Of a stretch of DNA of 13,868 nt, positions 5,792 to 13,868 are shown one piece after another. The stretch's first letter is position 1. Each line of letters begins with the position of its first letter. The stretch is from positions 1 to 13,868 of the forward strand of contig CBDFHV010000063.1 in NCBI GenBank assembly GCA_965247705.1. Direction: 5' to 3'. This DNA comes from CBDFHV01 sp965247705 (GTDB lineage Bacteria > Pseudomonadota > Alphaproteobacteria > Rhodospirillales > CAMCUA01). The translations under genes and the position numbers were made by a program. Below the pieces are notes generated by a model that did no database searches, was not told the DNA's origin, and worked only from the letters and a program-made list of their open reading frames with translations.

Positions 5792-6523
5792 ATGGAACGA
5801 AATGTCTCGATCGGAACACTAGGCGATCGATATTGGGTGTTCGGCGCCAACCTGGACGTGGACGCCGGCTATCGGCGGGATGATCGGCTGGTCAACCGGC
5901 GCCGCCAGTTCGGCACCATGATCCTGTCCCGCTGGCCGATCCTATCGAGCCGCAACTTCCCGCTCCCCAAGTTTGGTGCCTTGCAACAGCATTCCATCCA
6001 GCAGGGTCTACTCGAGGCGGTGATCGATCCGGGCGGTGGCCCGATTCGAGTCCACTCGGTGCACCTGTGCCACCTGTGCTCCGAAACACGCCTGCCCCAG
6101 TGCCGGGCCATCCTCGACATCCTGGCGCGGTCGCCGTCCGAGGGCGGGGCCTGGTCCGGCGGCCATCCGGAGCCGATCGCCGGCTGGCTGGAAGGAGGCA
6201 TGCCGCCCATGCCCCGCGCCGCGGTTCTCATGGGCGACATGAACTTCAACCATGAGAGCGCCGAGTACGCCGTCATGGTGGGGCCGATAAGTCCCAAGCA
6301 CGGACGCCTGGTCAACCGGGACGGCCTAGCCGACGCCTGGGTCGCCGCCGGTCACGCCGAGACCGATGGTCGAACGGTCCAGGACCAGGCCTATCGCATC
6401 GACCACTGTTTCGTTTCCGCGGATCTGATCCCGGCGGTAGAAGGCGCCTGGATCGACAACGAGGCCCAGGGGTCCGATCACTCTCCGGTATGGGTCGAGA
6501 TCGACCCGGCGGCGCACGCATAG
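5792..6523 (+). CDS. C-terminal fragment of the disrupted EEP protein
   Basis: This 243-residue frame begins at an ATG supplied by the right end of the MITE; the first ten codons (MERNVSIGTL) are MITE and target sequence. EEP sequence proper starts with GDRYWVFGANLD. It keeps the His, GDMNFN, RIDHCF and SDHS motifs but lacks the N-terminal Asn and Glu metal ligands. There is no evident ribosome binding site before the ATG, so translation is doubtful. It ends 117 bases before uvrA on the same strand. Confidence 0.7.
   Translation: MERNVSIGTLGDRYWVFGANLDVDAGYRRDDRLVNRRRQFGTMILSRWPILSSRNFPLPKFGALQQHSIQQGLLEAVIDPGGGPIRVHSVHLCHLCSETRLPQCRAILDILARSPSEGGAWSGGHPEPIAGWLEGGMPPMPRAAVLMGDMNFNHESAEYAVMVGPISPKHGRLVNRDGLADAWVAAGHAETDGRTVQDQAYRIDHCFVSADLIPAVEGAWIDNEAQGSDHSPVWVEIDPAAHA
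5819..5822. repeat. Right CTAG target copy of the MITE
   Basis: Partner of the CTAG at 4640-4643. The G at 5822 begins the Gly codon that resumes the EEP frame. Confidence 0.8.
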
Positions 6524-6640
6524 GGTCGTGAGCGGCGTTTCCGTCATCGCGGGACTCGCATTCCCAACTCCACCGGATCATATATGAGGCGTTCGGCCAC
6601 GACGGTCGCGTAACCCCATCGTCTGCTGTCTCCGAGATCC

Positions 6641-9496
<2,856 letters not shown>

Positions 9497-9508
9497 GCGC
9501 CGTTCGAG

Positions 9509-9522
9509 GTGACGGGCGTCAC
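9509..9522. repeat. Small palindrome between uvrA and the Sel1-repeat gene
   Basis: GTGACGGGCGTCAC forms a 5-6-bp stem with a tiny loop. It lies just upstream of the candidate promoter of the next gene and could be a weak uvrA terminator or an operator; there is no T-run. Confidence 0.3.
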
Positions 9523-9551
9523 TTGCGAGCGCGAATTCTACGTGGGATAGT
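9523..9551 (+). promoter_or_regulatory. Candidate promoter of the Sel1-repeat gene
   Basis: TTGCGA (9523-9528) and GATAGT (9546-9551) are separated by 17 bases, each matching the sigma-70 consensus at four of six positions. They lie 32 bases before the GTG start. The stretch is locally more AT-rich (GAATTCTA). Reasonable but unproven. Confidence 0.4.
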
Positions 9552-9583
9552 CCGAGCGTCCCTCAAGCATTCGGAGAACAGCC

Positions 9584-10558
9584 GTGCGCCGACAATTGCT
9601 TGCCGTCGCGCTCGCTTCCGCCATGGGTATCCCCGGGTTGGCCCTCGCCGACGCCGAACAGGACCTGCAGGCCGCGATGAGCGCCCTCAAGGCGGAAGAA
9701 TATTCCGCCGCTGCTTCACTCCTTCGCCCCCTCGCTGAAGACGGCAATGCCCAGGCCCAGTACTTCCTGGGCAATTTGTACCGCGCCGGCCGAGGCCTGC
9801 CGAAAGATGCCGAGGTGGCCTGCGAATGGTACGAGAAAGCCGCCGTATCGGGCGACGTGCGGGCCGAGCACGACACCGGGGCCTGCTATGTCACCGGGCT
9901 TGGGGGCAGGGTAGACCCGGAGAAGGGCGCCTACTGGCTTCAGATGGCGGCCAGCCATGGGTTGGTGGCGTCATTTTGCCCCCTGGGTGAGCTCTATTTG
10001 ACCGGCCGCGGCGTCGAGAAGGACCTGGCGAAGGGGGCCGAGCTTTGCAAGAAGGCCGCCGATCACGGCCACGTTCCATCCCAGACCCTGGTGGGCCGCC
10101 TCTACGCGACCGGTCAAGGGCTGGAAAAGAATCCCGAACTTGCCGCCCGCTACATGACCAAGGCTGCCAATGGCGGCGACTCCAATGCCCAGGCGAGCCT
10201 GGCGGAAATGTACTGGAAGGGCTTGGGGGTCGAGAAAAACCAAACGATCGCCTTGAAGCTGCTGCAGTCGGCCGGAAACCGGGGTCACGGCCTGGCCCAG
10301 TTTCAGCTCGGCCAGTATTTCATTCAGGAGGGCAAGACCGACGATCCGAAACGTTTCAAGGTGAAGGAAGCCGCCAACGCCTACTACTGGCTCTCCCTGG
10401 CCATCCGCCACCTGCCGGACGTCAAGGTCAAGGAGAAGGCCGAGCTACTCCGCGAAAAGCTTCAGTCCGCCTTGCCGGAGCAAGCCCGCCAAGCCGTCGA
10501 AGACAAACTGGAAGCCTGGAAACCCTCGACCGGCGCGCCGGCACAATCCAAAGGCTGA
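9584..10558 (+). CDS. Secreted Sel1-like repeat (SLR) protein
   Basis: The protein has 324 residues. A Sec signal peptide (MRRQLLAVALASAMGIPGLALA, likely cut after residue 22) is followed by about six Sel1-type repeats of ~36 residues between about 36 and 275, with the hallmark pattern A-x-LG-x-Y-x-G-x-G, then a charged helical tail. Clear repeat blocks include AQAQYFLGNLYRAGRGLPKD, YLTGRGVEKDLAKGAELC, LYATGQGLEKNPELAARYMT and MYWKGLGVEKNQTIALKLL. SLR proteins are helical scaffolds for protein-protein contacts, often in the periplasm. No enzymatic domain is seen, so the partner is unknown. It starts at GTG 9584, supported by GGAG seven bases upstream. Its stop is one base from the end of the convergent CoA-transferase gene, so the two transcripts must overlap. 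Confidence 0.88.
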   Translation: MRRQLLAVALASAMGIPGLALADAEQDLQAAMSALKAEEYSAAASLLRPLAEDGNAQAQYFLGNLYRAGRGLPKDAEVACEWYEKAAVSGDVRAEHDTGACYVTGLGGRVDPEKGAYWLQMAASHGLVASFCPLGELYLTGRGVEKDLAKGAELCKKAADHGHVPSQTLVGRLYATGQGLEKNPELAARYMTKAANGGDSNAQASLAEMYWKGLGVEKNQTIALKLLQSAGNRGHGLAQFQLGQYFIQEGKTDDPKRFKVKEAANAYYWLSLAIRHLPDVKVKEKAELLREKLQSALPEQARQAVEDKLEAWKPSTGAPAQSKG

Positions 10559-10559
10559 A

Positions 10560-11285
10560 TTAGTCGACTAGGTATCGGGCCGCAAAATCCGGATAGGTGC
10601 GGGCCAGTTCCTCGCCCACCCTGCCCCGTAGCAGCTTCACGTCTTCCGCGGCTGGGTCGGGGGTCTCGGCAACCGTCTCCGGCACGTCCACCTCGAACCC
10701 CGTATTTTCCAACACCTCGGCCGCGGTGCGGCCGGGATGCACGCTGTCCAGGCGAAACCGCGCCCGGTCCTTGTGGAACCCCATGACCGCCATGCCGGTG
10801 ACCAGCGCCGCCGGCCCCCCGGGCCGGTGAACGCCGGCCGGACTGGTGCCCGGCGCGCTGACGAAGTCCACACGGGGGACCAGCACCCGGCGGCTGTGTT
10901 CCTCGCGGAACAGGATCACCCGAGGCACCACGTAGTAGAGATAGGCGGAACCGAACGATCCCGGGAAGCGGACGTCGGTGCGCGGATAGTCGCCGACGCC
11001 CACCAGGTTGACGTTGGCCTGGCCGTCGATCTGGCCACCGCCGAGAAAAAACACGTCGATCCGCCCCTGGCCGGCGCAGTCGAACAGCTCCCGCCCGCCG
11101 TCGGTGAAGGGATTGTTGGCCGTGCCGTGAATGAGGGTGGCTCTCGTGGTGCCGCCCGACTTGGCCCGGGCCAGCAGGGCCGCCGCGCCCGGTACCGGCG
11201 AGGCAGCGCCGACGGCCACGTGGCGGGTGCCCTTCAGCAGCCCGGCGATGGCGCAGATCAGGAATTGCGCGGACTCGGGCGTCAC
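10560..11285 (-). CDS. CoA-transferase superfamily subunit B
   Basis: The 241-residue protein is the second subunit of a heterodimeric family I CoA-transferase-like enzyme. Residues such as GTRHVAVGAASPVPGAAALL, FFLGGGQIDGQANVNLVGVG, PGSFGSAYLYYVV and VLVPRVDFVSAPG fit the beta subunit of the glutaconate/IpdB-like branch. The start is GTG 11285, whose GTGA overlaps the TGA stop of subunit A (four-base overlap, translational coupling). The frame is open farther upstream but those residues are out-of-frame subunit A coding. The usual transferases of this superfamily use a beta-subunit Glu to carry CoA. Where I would expect it the sequence reads ATLIHGTANN, with no obvious Glu, as is known for IpdAB-type hydrolases. 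That residue assignment needs an alignment. Substrate unknown. Confidence 0.83.
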   Translation of the reverse strand: MTPESAQFLICAIAGLLKGTRHVAVGAASPVPGAAALLARAKSGGTTRATLIHGTANNPFTDGGRELFDCAGQGRIDVFFLGGGQIDGQANVNLVGVGDYPRTDVRFPGSFGSAYLYYVVPRVILFREEHSRRVLVPRVDFVSAPGTSPAGVHRPGGPAALVTGMAVMGFHKDRARFRLDSVHPGRTAAEVLENTGFEVDVPETVAETPDPAAEDVKLLRGRVGEELARTYPDFAARYLVD

Positions 11286-12106
11286 GGCGCCGGCTCGCCC
11301 GCCAGCACCCACTGGGCAAGATACGCGCGAAAGCCGGCCTCGCTCGAGGCCGCCGCCGCATAGGCCTTCAGATGTGCCCGGTCGGGCTCGTAGAACTCGG
11401 GCAGGCCCACCGGCCAGGCGCCCCGGGGCGCTTCCGCCATGGCGTCCACATACAGCCCGGGGATACAACCGGCGGCGGTCACCGGGTCGGCCAGCAGGTC
11501 GCCGTCCTCGATGGCCTCAACCGTGGCGATGGTCGCGGCGGACGCATGGGCCATGGTCATCAGTTCCCGCGGCCGGCCGATCCACAGATTGCCGTGCCGA
11601 TCGGCCCGGGGGGCATGGAGTATCGTCACGTCCGGCCGGATGGCCGGCAAGAGAACAATGGGGCCGTCGCCGCATCCCAGGGGATCGTCGGCCAGTCGCC
11701 AGTCGTCCCGGTGGCGCAGCAGGTCCGACCCGATCAGCCCCCGCAAGGGCATGAAGGGCACCCCCTTCTCGGCCGCCTGCAGGGCCGTGTGCACCGCCGG
11801 GCAGGTGCTGTCGCGCACCGCCACGGCGCCGTGTTCCACCGCATCGGTGAAACGGGGCGCCCGGCCCAGTTCCCCCAGGCTCACCGCCGCCGCCTCCACC
11901 ATGCGCACGCAGCCGGCCCCGATTAGCAGGTCCACCGCCATTCCCCCGGTGGGCACCGCCAGCACGTGGGTGTCTGTCAGCCCTCGCCGCACCAGGGCAC
12001 GGACCAGCGCCATGGGCACGAAGCCGTGGTCCGGCGGCACAGCCAGCAGGCAGCCATTGGGGACCCGGGCGGCCAGGTCGTCAACGCTATCGAGGATGTC
12101 GGTCAC
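11282..12106 (-). CDS. CoA-transferase superfamily subunit A
   Basis: The 274-residue partner of the downstream subunit B. The fold is shown by VLAVPTGGMAVDLLIGAGCV, then GVPFMPLRGLIGSDLL and ILHAPRADRHGNLWIG, typical of the alpha subunit in the glutaconate CoA-transferase/IpdA branch. Such enzymes transfer CoA between carboxylic acids or, in some members, hydrolyse a ring acyl-CoA; which applies here cannot be told. The GTG start at 12106 has a strong AAGGAGG four bases upstream. It is the first gene of a two-gene operon and is transcribed divergently from trmFO across 94 bases. No ligase, dehydrogenase or regulator gene lies beside it to indicate a pathway. Confidence 0.88.
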   Translation of the reverse strand: MTDILDSVDDLAARVPNGCLLAVPPDHGFVPMALVRALVRRGLTDTHVLAVPTGGMAVDLLIGAGCVRMVEAAAVSLGELGRAPRFTDAVEHGAVAVRDSTCPAVHTALQAAEKGVPFMPLRGLIGSDLLRHRDDWRLADDPLGCGDGPIVLLPAIRPDVTILHAPRADRHGNLWIGRPRELMTMAHASAATIATVEAIEDGDLLADPVTAAGCIPGLYVDAMAEAPRGAWPVGLPEFYEPDRAHLKAYAAAASSEAGFRAYLAQWVLAGEPAP

Positions 12107-12200
12107 GGGGCCTCCTTTCAGCGGCCATCCTACACCCCCGACGGTGGCCAGGGAGCCCCTCCCCGTTGCCCCATCGCCGCCGACCGCCTATGTGTGGCGC

Positions 12201-13574
12201 ATGGCGGAGACGAACCCAAAACCCGTCCACATCGTGGGCGGCGGGCTGGCGGGGAGCGAGGCGGCTTGGCAGATCGCCGGCGCCGGGGTGCCGGTGGTGC
12301 TGCACGAGATGCGCCCCGTGCGGGGCACCGACGCCCATCTTACCGGGTCCCTGGCGGAACTGGTGTGCTCCAACTCCTTCCGGTCCGACGATGCCACGGC
12401 CAACGCGGTCGGCCTGCTGCATGAAGAGATGCGCCGCGCCGGCTCCCTGATCCTGGCCTGTGGCGATGCCCACCGGGTGCCGGCGGGCGGCGCCCTGGCG
12501 GTCGACCGGGTGGGTTTCAGCGAAGCAGTGCAGAAGGCCATCGAGGACCATCCCCTGGTCACCATTGCCCGCGAGGAGGTGGCGGGATTGCCAACCGCGG
12601 ACTGGGATTCGGTCATCGTCGCCACCGGGCCCCTTACATCCCCCGCCCTGGCCGAAGGCATAAGGGATCTCACCGGCGAGGATGCCCTGGCCTTCTTCGA
12701 CGCCATCGCCCCCATCGTCCATCGGGACAGCATCGATTTCAACACCGCCTGGTTCCAGTCCCGCTACGACAAGGGGGACGGGGCCGACTACATCAATTGT
12801 GCGCTCACCGAAGCCCAGTACGACGCTTTCCTCGCGGCGATGCTGGCCGCCGACCGTACCGACTTCAAGGACTGGGAGAGCTCGACCCCCTATTTCGAGG
12901 GTTGTCTGCCGGTGGAGGTGATGGCCGGGCGGGGGCGCCTCACCCTGGCCTATGGCCCGATGAAGCCCGTGGGCCTGACCGACCCCCGCAACCCGGGTCG
13001 GCGGCCCTTCGCCGTGGTGCAGCTTCGCCAGGACAACGCGCTGGGCACCCTCTACAACATGGTGGGCTTCCAGACCAAGCTGGCCCACGGGGCCCAAAAG
13101 GCCGTGTTCCGCACCATCCCGGGCCTGGAAGGCGCCGAGTTCGCCCGCCTCGGCGGCATCCACCGAAACACGTTCATTAACAGTCCGAAACTACTTGACG
13201 ACTCGCTGCGCCTCAAACTGCGGCCGCAGTTGCGGTTCGCCGGCCAGATCACCGGCTGCGAAGGCTACGTTGAAAGCGCCGCCGTGGGGCTGATGGCCGG
13301 CCGCTTCGCCGCCGCCGAGCGGCGGGGCGATATGCCCGACACGCCGCCACAAACGACGGCAATGGGGGCGCTTCTGGCCCACATCACGGCGGGCGCGGCG
13401 GTCGAGACCTTTCAGCCCATGAACGTCAACTTCGGCCTTTTTCCCCCTTTAGCCGAGGATGCCGGCGGCGGCAAGCGCCCGCGCGGCCGCGACCGCAAGG
13501 CGACCCTCTGCCGGCGCGCCCTGGCGGATTTGGATGCTTGGCTCCGCCAGAGTCCGCGCGTCGCGGCGGCATAG
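12201..13574 (+). CDS. trmFO: Methylenetetrahydrofolate-tRNA-(uracil-5-)-methyltransferase TrmFO
   Basis: TrmFO is a cytoplasmic FAD enzyme that makes 5-methyluridine at position 54 of tRNA, taking the carbon from methylenetetrahydrofolate. The 457-residue protein has the N-terminal FAD motif GGGLAGSE (13-20). It has ELVCSNSF with C56 and EGCLPVE with C235, matching the two cysteines implicated in catalysis in studied homologues. The C-terminal block FAGQITGCEGYVESAAVGLM and the family sequence NVNFGLFPPL are also present. Length is normal. The frame is open far upstream, but family similarity begins at PVHIVGGG, so ATG 12201 fits; GTG 12192 is the only close alternative. No clear ribosome binding site is visible. 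It stands alone, divergent from the CoA-transferase operon. Confidence 0.96.
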   Translation: MAETNPKPVHIVGGGLAGSEAAWQIAGAGVPVVLHEMRPVRGTDAHLTGSLAELVCSNSFRSDDATANAVGLLHEEMRRAGSLILACGDAHRVPAGGALAVDRVGFSEAVQKAIEDHPLVTIAREEVAGLPTADWDSVIVATGPLTSPALAEGIRDLTGEDALAFFDAIAPIVHRDSIDFNTAWFQSRYDKGDGADYINCALTEAQYDAFLAAMLAADRTDFKDWESSTPYFEGCLPVEVMAGRGRLTLAYGPMKPVGLTDPRNPGRRPFAVVQLRQDNALGTLYNMVGFQTKLAHGAQKAVFRTIPGLEGAEFARLGGIHRNTFINSPKLLDDSLRLKLRPQLRFAGQITGCEGYVESAAVGLMAGRFAAAERRGDMPDTPPQTTAMGALLAHITAGAAVETFQPMNVNFGLFPPLAEDAGGGKRPRGRDRKATLCRRALADLDAWLRQSPRVAAA

Positions 13575-13607
13575 CATCGCGCCTGGAAAGGTGCCGTCGG
13601 CGCGATG
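13575..13607 (+). terminator. Hairpin directly after trmFO, probable transcription end
   Basis: CATCGCGCC (13575-13583) pairs perfectly with GGCGCGATG (13599-13607) across a 15-base loop, starting at the base after the trmFO stop. No T-run follows, so termination would be of the T-less type or the hairpin may only protect the 3' end. Confidence 0.4.
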
Positions 13608-13706
13608 ATCCAACGGTTGAACAAAAATAAACCAACCCGTTGAAACCAAGTGACATATCATGTGGCGTGGGGGACCCGGTGCGGCCCTGGCGTCCGGATA
13701 TCGCTA

Positions 13707-13868
13707 GAGCACTTTCACTTTAATTTGGTTCATATCCTGAGTTTGCAAAATAGTTGGCGCATTCGTTTGGCCTGATGGTGTTGATGATATCTCCGATGGC
13801 GCGCCACAGGTCATCGATGGTTCGCACGGCGGCTTTTCTGAGCATCGCCTTGAGCTTTGCGAAGAACT
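13707..13868 (-). mobile_element. End of an IS630-family insertion sequence (rest outside window)
   Basis: The element enters from the right edge and ends at the CTAG at 13704-13707 (TA at 13705-13706 being the likely target copy). Its terminal region reads GAGCACTTTCACTTTAATTT then GGTTC. It encodes the C-terminus of an IS630-type transposase. Only one end is visible, so neither the second terminal repeat nor the target duplication can be checked. It lies 130 bases past trmFO and interrupts no recognisable gene. Confidence 0.82.
13720..13868 (-). CDS. IS630-family transposase, C-terminal 48 residues (partial)
   Basis: The minus-strand frame from the right edge to TAA at 13720 reads FFAKLKAMLRKAAVRTIDDL, then WRAIGDIINTIRPNECANYF, then ANSGYEPN. 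This closely resembles the conserved C-terminal end of IS630-type transposases, after the catalytic DDE domain. The stop codon falls about 13 bases from the element end, inside the terminal repeat region. The catalytic domain is outside the window, so intactness is unknown. Confidence 0.85.
   Translation of the reverse strand, partial: FFAKLKAMLRKAAVRTIDDLWRAIGDIINTIRPNECANYFANSGYEPN

Larger units (their letters stand above)
4643..5819. mobile_element. MITE-like non-autonomous element (~92 bp), interrupted by an IS1595-family insertion
   Basis: The two halves (4643-4701 and 5787-5819) join into a 92-bp element once the inner IS and one copy of its target duplication are removed. Its ends are imperfect inverted repeats. 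Outside in, the left reads GTGTTGCGATTCTAACATTT and the right, complemented, GTGTTCCGATCGAGACATTT, followed by GGTTCC and CGTTCC. It is flanked by CTAG on both sides (4640-4643, 5819-5822), consistent with TA duplication at a CTAG target as for IS630/Tc1-type elements. Removing it restores the EEP reading frame exactly. It carries no coding capacity and so depends on a transposase supplied elsewhere. Confidence 0.85.
4466..6523 (+). pseudogene. EEP-family (endonuclease/exonuclease/phosphatase) gene disrupted by a nested MITE/IS1595 insertion
   Basis: The original gene began at ATG 4466, preceded by GAGGAG at 5 bases, and ended at TAG 6523. The 5' part (4466-4642) encodes 59 residues with the EEP metal-site motifs YNIQYG (N8) and ALQEVE (E38). 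The 3' part (from 5822) encodes 233 residues with VHSVHL (His), LMGDMNFN (Asp/Asn), YRIDHCF and the terminal GSDHSPVW (Asp/His). Joining 4642 to 5822 reads ...IADRL-GDRYWVFGANLD... in frame, giving 292 residues, a normal size for the family. The family cleaves phosphodiester or phosphomonoester bonds in nucleic acids or small phosphates; the substrate here is unknown. The insertion separates the N-terminal Asn/Glu from the C-terminal catalytic residues, so the product is almost certainly inactive. Both halves still look intact, suggesting a fairly recent event. Confidence 0.92.

Noticed and set aside
11286..11468. Upstream extension of CoA-transferase subunit B
   Set aside because: It overlaps subunit A coding in another frame; the GTG at 11285 in a GTGA overlap is the natural coupled start.
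11439..12200. Upstream extension of the trmFO frame
   Set aside because: The added residues are antisense to CoA-transferase subunit A and have no relation to TrmFO, whose FAD motif starts right after ATG 12201.
12087..13163. Long minus-strand frame over trmFO
   Set aside because: Shadow of trmFO in high-GC DNA with no recognisable domain.
13608..13650. CAACGG...CCGTTG repeat after trmFO as a terminator
   Set aside because: Only a 6-bp stem around a ~20-base AT-rich loop, with no T-run; weaker than the 9-bp hairpin at 13575-13607.

Overview
The window looks like part of a high-GC alphaproteobacterial chromosome, possibly Rhodospirillales-like. This rests on protein flavour only: the SSB and UvrA sequences, the ssb/uvrA neighbourhood, the presence of TrmFO, and an IS630-type transposase tail of a kind common in that group. 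Codon use and GC are homogeneous and high from about 1438 to 13600. The leftmost ~1.4 kb is visibly more AT-rich and looks acquired.

Layout. (1) 1-1006, minus: the 5' part of a gene running off the left edge, with a ~255-residue unknown N-terminal region and then the start of an alpha/beta-hydrolase fold. (2) 1007-1437: AT-rich intergenic DNA holding a hairpin and two fragments resembling IS1595-type inverted repeats. (3) 1438-2121, plus: a one-helix membrane protein of unknown function, convergent with (4) 2152-3699, minus: a coiled-coil OmpA/MotB-type envelope protein, downstream of (5) ssb, 3802-4284, minus. (6) 4466-6523, plus: an endonuclease/exonuclease/phosphatase (EEP) family gene broken by a nested insertion. 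(7) uvrA, 6641-9496, plus. (8) 9584-10558, plus: a secreted Sel1-repeat protein, one base from the end of (9) a two-gene CoA-transferase-superfamily operon, 12106 to 10560, minus. (10) trmFO, 12201-13574, plus. (11) The end of an IS630-family element entering from the right edge.

The most informative structure is the Russian-doll insertion at 4640-5822. A complete 1077-bp IS1595-family element (4702-5778, 23-bp terminal repeats with one mismatch, 8-bp target duplication TTGCGTAG) sits inside a ~92-bp MITE-like element. That element is itself inserted at a CTAG site inside the EEP gene. Deleting both and one copy of the duplicated target restores a continuous 292-codon reading frame across the scar. 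The MITE ends carry ATTTGGTTC (ATTTCGTTC at the other end) exactly 16 bases from CTAG. The IS630-family element at 13707 has the same motif at the same offset, so the small element was probably mobilised by an IS630-type transposase.

How the genes relate: ssb and uvrA act in DNA replication and repair and are commonly neighbours. The EEP gene lies between them and is now presumably inactive. The OmpA-like, Sel1 and one-helix proteins concern the cell envelope. The CoA-transferase pair is metabolic, and trmFO modifies tRNA. No tRNA, rRNA or CRISPR array was recognised.
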